Assembly: GCA_963971425.1 (NCBI GenBank)
Contig: OZ020519.1
Span: 25,274,786-25,338,785 of the forward strand
DNA from: Bryoerythrophyllum caledonicum
Lineage: Eukaryota > Streptophyta > Bryopsida > Pottiales > Pottiaceae
Direction: 5' to 3'
Length of the DNA: 64,000 nt
Both the position numbers and the translations under genes were made by a program. Below the pieces are notes generated by a model. That model searched no databases, was not told where the DNA came from, and saw nothing but the letters and a program-made list of their open reading frames with translations. Each line of letters opens with the position of its first letter. Position 1 is the first letter of the stretch. Shown here in pieces: positions 57,738 through 64,000 of this stretch.

Positions 57738-58189
57738 GTTTTAGTTTGTTTTAGAAAGGTAGCACAATAGTTTTTCATTTGCCTGTAATCTAGTTTTGTC
57801 CGCTTTTTCTTCTTACACTATGTCCTTGCACAGAATTATTGCCTATAATTTTTATTGAAACTTCAGCTACAAAGGCACTACTAGAAATCTTATTGCTCCT
57901 CACTTTAAAAGCGATGCTTTTTAATCTCGCATGATTCAAAATTGGTGCGTTCTCTTGTCTTTCGTAATTGGATTGACAAACCCACTTTTAAAATACTTGA
58001 AACAATACTAAGTGAAAATTGATTGGGTTATTAGTAGTGAGGGTCCTATTCTACGCATTCCTCATATAAGTTATAACTAAGTGTGTTGCTTGTGGATGGA
58101 GGTGGAAAAAACTTAGTAGGGGTTAAAACTTAACAAAGTTTACTCATCAGTAAAGGTTATAATTTAATCCCTAAATTTCCAAGCCATCT

Positions 58190-59200
58190 TCAAACCAAAA
58201 AAACTTCAAAATAGTTGGTTTCACTGCAATGAGTAAGGAAGAAAACCAAAACTTACATTCCTAGTTTTAATTGAAAGATCTCAATTAAGACTTATTACAT
58301 AACAAACTTATAAAATTTTACAAACTTTCAGTGCATGGATTAAAAAATTATAGCGGTTGAAGTACAAAAAGGGTTCATTTCCATCCTTGCATTGAGTAGA
58401 TCAACAGACTTTGACTTCACTTGGTGTCCAATTTTTGCACTACACAAGGTCTAGATTCATTACCACCATGTTAAGCATGATATTAGTTCCTTGTTCACCA
58501 ATTTTTAGAGGCAAAGGAAGGGTTAGAATATTCAAAAAAATGGTGCAAGGAGTGGAGGCTCAAAAACTGTCAATTTATGTTTTATTTTTTTGTGAACTTC
58601 ATATGTTTTAGAATGAGAATCCAAATGAAAAGGTTTACACCACATAATGCCGCACTGAAAATAAAAGGTAAAAAATATGAAGATCTCAAGGTTTTATGTG
58701 GAAAGGAAGAAGAGTTTTTGGTAACTTGTTAGATAATGTGCGACAATGTATGAGTATGTTTGACTTGGATTGATATGCTATTTTTCACTAAAGACAAGAG
58801 ATTTTTTTTGACATTATGAAAAGAAATAATATTATTTGTTGTTACTGGAAATCTCTCATTCAATAGAGTGTCCTAGTAAAAGTTTTTGGTGCCCAGTCTC
58901 TCTATTTGAACCTCAAAACCCTATAAATTTTTCACTAAATGTTGGATTGATGAAAAAATTGGACTCACACAAAGCTTATAATAATGTCCATCTACGGTAA
59001 AAATTTCAAAAAACAATGTTATAAATTGACACAAGAAGAATATGCCCAAACCTTCAAGAGTTCTTCTAGGGGCTCTTGGTAATTTAAAGGTTAAAAGACA
59101 ATTGTCCTCTTGGGGGACAAATTGAGTTTCAGTTGAGTTCCTTAATTTGAAATTTTGGCATTATTTTTTGACATTCTTCATCAAATGAGCAACCTTTTAT
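58190..59200 (+). repeat. R1 repeat, plus orientation
   Basis: Collinear with about 560-1450 (TTTGACTTCACTTGGTGTC at about 58408, CACTACACAAGGTCTA at 58439, TTTTTCACTAAAGACAAGA near 58782). No gene. Confidence 0.65.
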
Positions 59201-60820
59201 TAGCTTTCCATTGACATAATTTTTGTAGAAATCTGACTTAATGTTCAATAGTTTTACAAACATTTTTCAGTAACATATACAAATAGTGCAACGGTTTAGT
59301 GTGACAAATATAAATAGTATAGCAAAACTTAAATTGATTCTAAATTTAATAAAAACTAGAGTTTTGGTTCAATGTTTGAATAAAAAATCTTTACAGTAGA
59401 TGCAAAGATTATCCTTTCTTTTTGAAGTGGAAACTTTTGAGTTTCAAAAATATGAGAAGGATATGTTACATGCAAAACTTGTTAGTTTATTGTTAATTCT
59501 TGGCACATAATTGCATTGCAAGATTTTTAAGCACATCTTCTACCCCTCTTCTACTTCTAAAATTTGATGCACATGTGACTAACATGATCTTTTTAAGTTG
59601 ATATTAGAAAATCACGCCTTGTAGTGCAAAAAGTTGCCATAAAAGGTGGTCAAAGTTTGTTGAAGGTGTCTTGTATGACCTCAAAAAAGATTTATGTCTC
59701 ATTTCAAAGGCTTATATCTTTCAATCTGGGCGGTAAAACTAATCAGAATTTGTACCATACACTTGTACCATCCTAGAACAAGATCCTACGGTTAGATATG
59801 TATAAAATGCATTTATTTGCATTCCATGTTGAATGCATTGAAGTCGCAGTCTTTAATGAGCTTGGATGCTAAAATAACAAAGAACATTAGGGATTAAAGG
59901 AGATCACACATCACTAGAGGTTGTAAGTTGTTGGAAATTATAAATGAGCAAGGATTATAAGTTAGCTAATAATAACTTATCATAGGATGAGTGCATTGTA
60001 TTTCCAATAACAGTGTTGCCGACCATTCCCCACTTTTCCAGATCTCAATTTTGAGGTTGCACTTCCATTGGAGGGAGGGGGTGGTGTAAAACCTTGCCCC
60101 TATTCTATTTTTGGATATGGGACCTATTATTAGCTAAAATGGGCCTCCATGTGCTTAAATTTTGGTCCTATGGTAGGACCACTTCAACATAGGAAAATCA
60201 GGCTTTGGCTCCAAAGCCTCATTTCTAGTCGCACCTTCATTTGAAAGCGGCGTTTTTTTAAAAAAAACTTCCAATTTGTCTTTGATTTTGCTGAAATTTT
60301 GCCTCATCCTATGATCACTTCATCATTGCCCAATGAGGCTTGGGCGTCGAAGCCTTGCCTTCCAGTAGCACCTCTTTGTAAAACTTAAATTTTTGGAAAA
60401 AATTCATCTTCTTCTTCATTCATTTGGCTAACATTTTTGCATTACGGTACAATCACTTCATCATTGTAAAATGAGGCATCGGCATTGGCACCGAAGCCTT
60501 GCCTTTTGGTAGCATCTCCATGTGAAACTAAAATTTTTATCTTCTTCCATGTTTGTGCTGGAATTATTGTCGTGTACGAAAATTCCTTTAAGATAAAATA
60601 TTGAGGCTTTGGCATCAAAACTTTCTCTCGTAGAAGAACATCAATATCTTAACATCTCCACTGACCCTGCAATTTCTCTTGCTGTAATTGATGCTTCAAA
60701 GATTTGTATCGCTTTTCTCTACTATTTATTATGTATTTTATTTTAAATATTGATTATGATATATTATAATTTTTTATTAATGACATGATATAGTACTTAA
60801 TTCATTATTGTGCTTCCAAA
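59200..60820. other. Gene-free AT-rich DNA
   Basis: No coding frame can be supported. A weak R1-like block lies near 59570-59680. Short repeats of the type CTTCATCATTG followed by GAGGC and CCTTGCCTT occur several times between 60.3 and 60.6 kb. Confidence 0.4.
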
Positions 60821-60823
60821 CAG

Positions 60824-62400
60824 GACTTGGGCAATTTAACCATGAATGATGACGTCGACAATTCTACTAAAGTGAGTTGTCCACCTGGGCTTTAGAACTC
60901 AGATGAAGGACAACGTTCAAAGAGGCTATAGAAAAGATCAAATTTTGTATCTGTTCTTGACAACATGCAGGTGACAAAAAACCGTTTCTACTTCCTTTTT
61001 AACAAAATAATTCCACTTCCAAGAGTTCTACTAGTCTAGGAGGTGGATGTGAGGACCCTAGGAAAGATGTTTGAAGGTGGCTGTATTGATGGAGATCGAA
61101 CATTTTACATATCTCTCTTTGATGACAAAGAATCCATGATGGACGTGACCGAAGACAGGATGGATAAATGGTATACTCACTGGAAGGAGGTAAATGATGC
61201 ATTTTGAACAACAATAGCTCTCTGACCCACAATATGCACATTTTAGTGGTAAGATGTTTTTCATATGGGATGGAAATCATCGACATATTTCTTGGTGGCA
61301 ACACATCAATAGGGAGCATTTCAAAGACCTTGAGTGACATTATTCTGTCTTTAGCATTGTCGTCAACCCCACTGGCAGAATCTTATCGTTGCTCAATTGT
61401 ATGCTCGACGTGAATTGGTAAGGACTATTATCATCAAATCATTTATGTTCTTATAAATTATGATATTTATTCTACATCACCATTGTACTCTTTACTCTAT
61501 TGTTCAGGTCAACTCAACATGATCATATGAAGAGTAGTTTGACCGCTAAGCTTCAATCAGTGCGATACTATGGAGGCTTAAGACTTGGAGATTTCAAGGA
61601 GTTGTTAACGCCAGAGGAGTATATGACATGTTTAAAAGTGAAGAAATCAAGGCCAACTTGGTTTCCTCTAACGGTTGATGTCTTCATATCCTTCTTATAT
61701 TGTATACATATACCACTTCAATGTTTTTGTTTTTTCATCTCTTCAATGTTTTAAACTCTTCTTCTCTCATAATTTACTTACAAATTATAAAATATTTTGC
61801 AGCAAAATATTGCTCCAGCTTTGGATGAAGGTGCAGCGGAATATGAAGAGACCACTCCTGAGGAAGCCAAAACTGCAAAGGGGATTTGGGAAGAAATGAA
61901 AAAAATTGCGGATAAGATGGTGTAAGCCATCAAATTAAAATATTTTGTAAAATTCCTTATAGTTGCAAATCCAAAGAATGGGAAAGACTTTTTTGAAGAG
62001 GTAATTTCTTTCTATGAAAATCAATTTGAACATATCTAGTACTGTGCATGACTATGCTATGATGCAATATTTTTATATTTTTATTTGATGGTCCCATGTA
62101 GATCAATAATCATTTCAGCAATTTTAAAAAACCTCTAGAACCAGGGAGGGTTGCTGCGAGAAAAACTACTGAAAAGCTACAAAAGATTGCTATTTCTCAC
62201 GTAAAGCCTCGCTTTAAGGTAAGGTGGTTGCATTGGTGGAATTCTTTGTGCTTCTTTCAGATTTCTTGTATTCCGCGTGGACTTGTGACTGTGTGTTGCA
62301 TTGCCATCCAATTGGGATCCTAGTTTCGATTCAGGCATAGGCAACGTGGAGATTGACCAAGGAATTGGCAATGAAGTTGCCTAAGGCGATTAAAGATGGG
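60824..62400 (+). pseudogene. ParB-like (DGNHR) element-borne gene, broken
   Basis: Exon-like pieces with splice consensus: 60824 on (DLGNLTMNDDVDNS), 60971-61205 (VDVRTLGKMFEGGCIDGDRT, then YTHWKEV), about 61230-61418 (MFFIWDGNHRHISWW, then IVVNPTGRILSLLNCM), 61508 on (STQHDHMKSSLTAKL, DFKELLTPEEYMTCL), 61803 on, and about 62101-62218. DGNHR is the ParB-like box. The spacing to the following hydrophobic strand and LxxMxDxN-like end parallels the GQHS protein at 46.5 kb. TAG at 61037 and TGA at 61335 interrupt it. The family is not named with certainty; an element origin is inferred. Confidence 0.4.
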
Positions 62401-63781
62401 GCTCACATCGCACCCGGTCTATCCTCTCATTGTTACTTTTCCATATGCTTATTGATTCGGAAACGAGCGACATCTTCAAGTGGATGCATACAGTTGTTGC
62501 AACGACATCACCGTGGCGTTTAGTCTTTTTAATGTTGTTTGGTCCAAGCCGGATAGAGGATCTCTTTATCCGCTAGAAAAGGGCACTTGAGAGTGTACTA
62601 CGTATACTTGTTTTAGACTATGTTTTTTGTTGATTTGATGTTGATTAGGACTCTCGATCAGTTGTGCTTATCGATCTTTCTTTACACGACAAGTGTCTCT
62701 AGATGTGGTGGAAAGGGCCTTTACGTATTGTAGTTTTTTGCATAGATTAGTTTGATACTAATCTAAGGTTTTAAAGACGTACAATGGCGCACCGCATTCA
62801 TCAGTGGATGATTTTTATTGATTTAAGATTGTGTGTGTGTGTATAGCTCTATACACGTCTTTGACTTGAAGTCTTTGTCAAATCAAGCTTTGTAAATGAG
62901 GTTAGAGAGTGTTTAGTGATTACCTTTGCTTGTAAGTAGATGCTAGATGGTTTATCAGTAGTAAAGGCTCCGCATTCTCTTATACTACTTGCATTTCTTA
63001 ATTCTTCCCTTGTGGAGTACGTGTCGCTTGACTACTCTTGTGATTTACTAGTTATCCTTGAGGGTATATTATGTATACTTGTTTTAGAGTATGTTTTTTG
63101 GTTATTTGATGTTGGTTAGGACTGCTAATCTGTTGTGGTTATCAATTTTTCTTACAAGACATATTGTAGTCTAATGCTAATACTATATCCAAAGTAATGC
63201 GAGATGAATAATGCAGGCATTACCTTCAACCATGTTGCTTATCTCTGCCAATAATTTAGAATTTACTAATCTTAATTTCAATTCAAGAAATTGGCCGATT
63301 GAAAACCTAATTCTATATTACATGGAGACATGTGTAACCTCAAAAATGTAAATTACTTAAATTTTTGAGAAACCTTAACTATATTATATTGAGTATAAAT
63401 GGGGTAGGAAATGAGCCAAATGCCATCGCATATTTCCACGTGGACCCACTACATTTTGCCATGTGGCTATGGATGTGCCAATGCGGACATGCCACGAGAG
63501 AAGCGCCATAGTGGCAAAATGCCTAGAAAATTACACCATGGAATTGCCAACATAGACATGGACTTCATGATGTTCCAACGTCCATTGTGGCATTGCCAAT
63601 GTGTAACTGCCACATAAGCAATTCCGTGGAAATGAACTGAAAACTGTACGATCTCATGATGTCCACAGGAAACACCACCTAGGCGTCATACCTTCATAAT
63701 GACGTCTTGAGCAACTTTTGAAGGGTTTTTTTTAGGGTTTTAGTGTATTTAGCAACACCACAAATGTTGCTAAACGCCATG
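62401..63781. other. Gene-free AT-rich DNA
   Basis: No gene seen. Two similar stretches (TACTTGTTTTAGACTATGTT near 62607 and TACTTGTTTTAGAGTATGTT near 63077) are direct repeats about 470 bp apart. A segment at about 63.40-63.62 kb repeats CCATGTGGC- and GCCAC-like motifs. Confidence 0.4.
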
Positions 63782-63794
63782 TTTTCTTGTAGTG
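63782..63794. mobile_element. CACTA-type terminus
   Basis: TTTTCTTGTAGTG is the complement of CACTACAAGAAAA, the classic CACTA-superfamily terminal inverted repeat. The element would lie to the left. The adjoining GTTGCTAAACG block is also found at about 331-341. No matching left end was identified. Confidence 0.55.
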
Positions 63795-64000
63795 ACACCC
63801 TCTTCCGCCCCAGCTCCTGAAGTTCAGTTATTCTTGAAACTAATGAATCGGCCATTGCTCTCTCCACACCCTCACATCCAAAGTTGTTTCTACTGGAACC
63901 AATGATCTGTCTTCAACTTTTTAGATAGAAGGGGGGGGGGTGTAGAAACATGTTGCCGATTAACACTGGAAAAGAAACGTTGAGGCTAGTGGCCACGTGT

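Larger units (their letters stand above)
54022..58165. repeat. NAC segmental duplication, copy 2
   Basis: Direct copy of 29826-33835. It carries the second NAC gene, lacks the 160-bp and 235-bp extra stretches of copy 1, and carries an R1 insertion at about 57.0-57.65 kb that copy 1 lacks. Confidence 0.9.

Overview
The window is nuclear DNA of a land plant. Four well-formed plant genes with GT-AG introns are present: a U-box/ARM E3 ligase, an EAF1-type NuA4 subunit, a C2-type phospholipase D, and a NAC factor in two copies. TTTAGGG-type interstitial telomere sequence and plant-type transposons (CACTA-like ends, hAT-like, DUF7869-type, LINE) are also present. The GC-rich compact genes lying in AT-rich repeats, with this mix of elements, would fit a bryophyte or lycophyte, but that lineage call is inference.

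Layout. 1-2.4 kb: AT-rich repeats and a 30-bp minisatellite. 2.4-23.0 kb: two head-to-tail genes, a PUB-type ligase (4.1-7.4 kb) and EAF1 (10.6-23.0 kb, modelled as 26 exons, 2207 codons, in frame throughout). The 5' end of EAF1 (promoter, leader exon, first coding exons) is duplicated directly in front of the PUB start codon, so the ligase probably uses an EAF1-derived promoter and carries an EAF1-derived 81-codon upstream ORF. 23.6-26.6 kb: LINE remnant and AT-rich repeats. 26.75-29.67 kb: phospholipase D, whose last intron holds a nearly perfect 268-bp foldback.

29.8-58.2 kb: two direct copies of a roughly 4-kb unit carrying a NAC gene (minus strand) flank about 20 kb of nested transposon DNA. 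Directly between the copies lies a decayed hAT-like gene split into two halves (N-terminal half at 53.1-54.0 kb, C-terminal part at 33.8-34.4 kb). Within the split sit a broken DUF7869-type transposase-like gene (35.5-38.35 kb, minus) and a broken plus-strand gene (about 44.6-51.6 kb). The second gene has a ParB-like GQHS segment, a methylase-like GT-box segment, a coiled coil and an FCP1/HAD-like segment. Both are accompanied by more than 25 imperfect 20-35-bp palindromes with core TTAGCTCGAGTCGAGCTAA. The palindromes lie in introns, leaders and flanks, and their outer arms covary so that pairing is kept. This is the most unusual structure in the window.

58.2-64 kb: AT-rich repeats, a second broken ParB-like gene with a DGNHR motif (60.8-62.4 kb), and a CACTA-type terminus near 63.8 kb.

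The host genes do not form one pathway: protein ubiquitination, histone acetylation, lipid signalling and transcription are each represented. All exon models were read by eye from splice consensus and frame; no database search was run.
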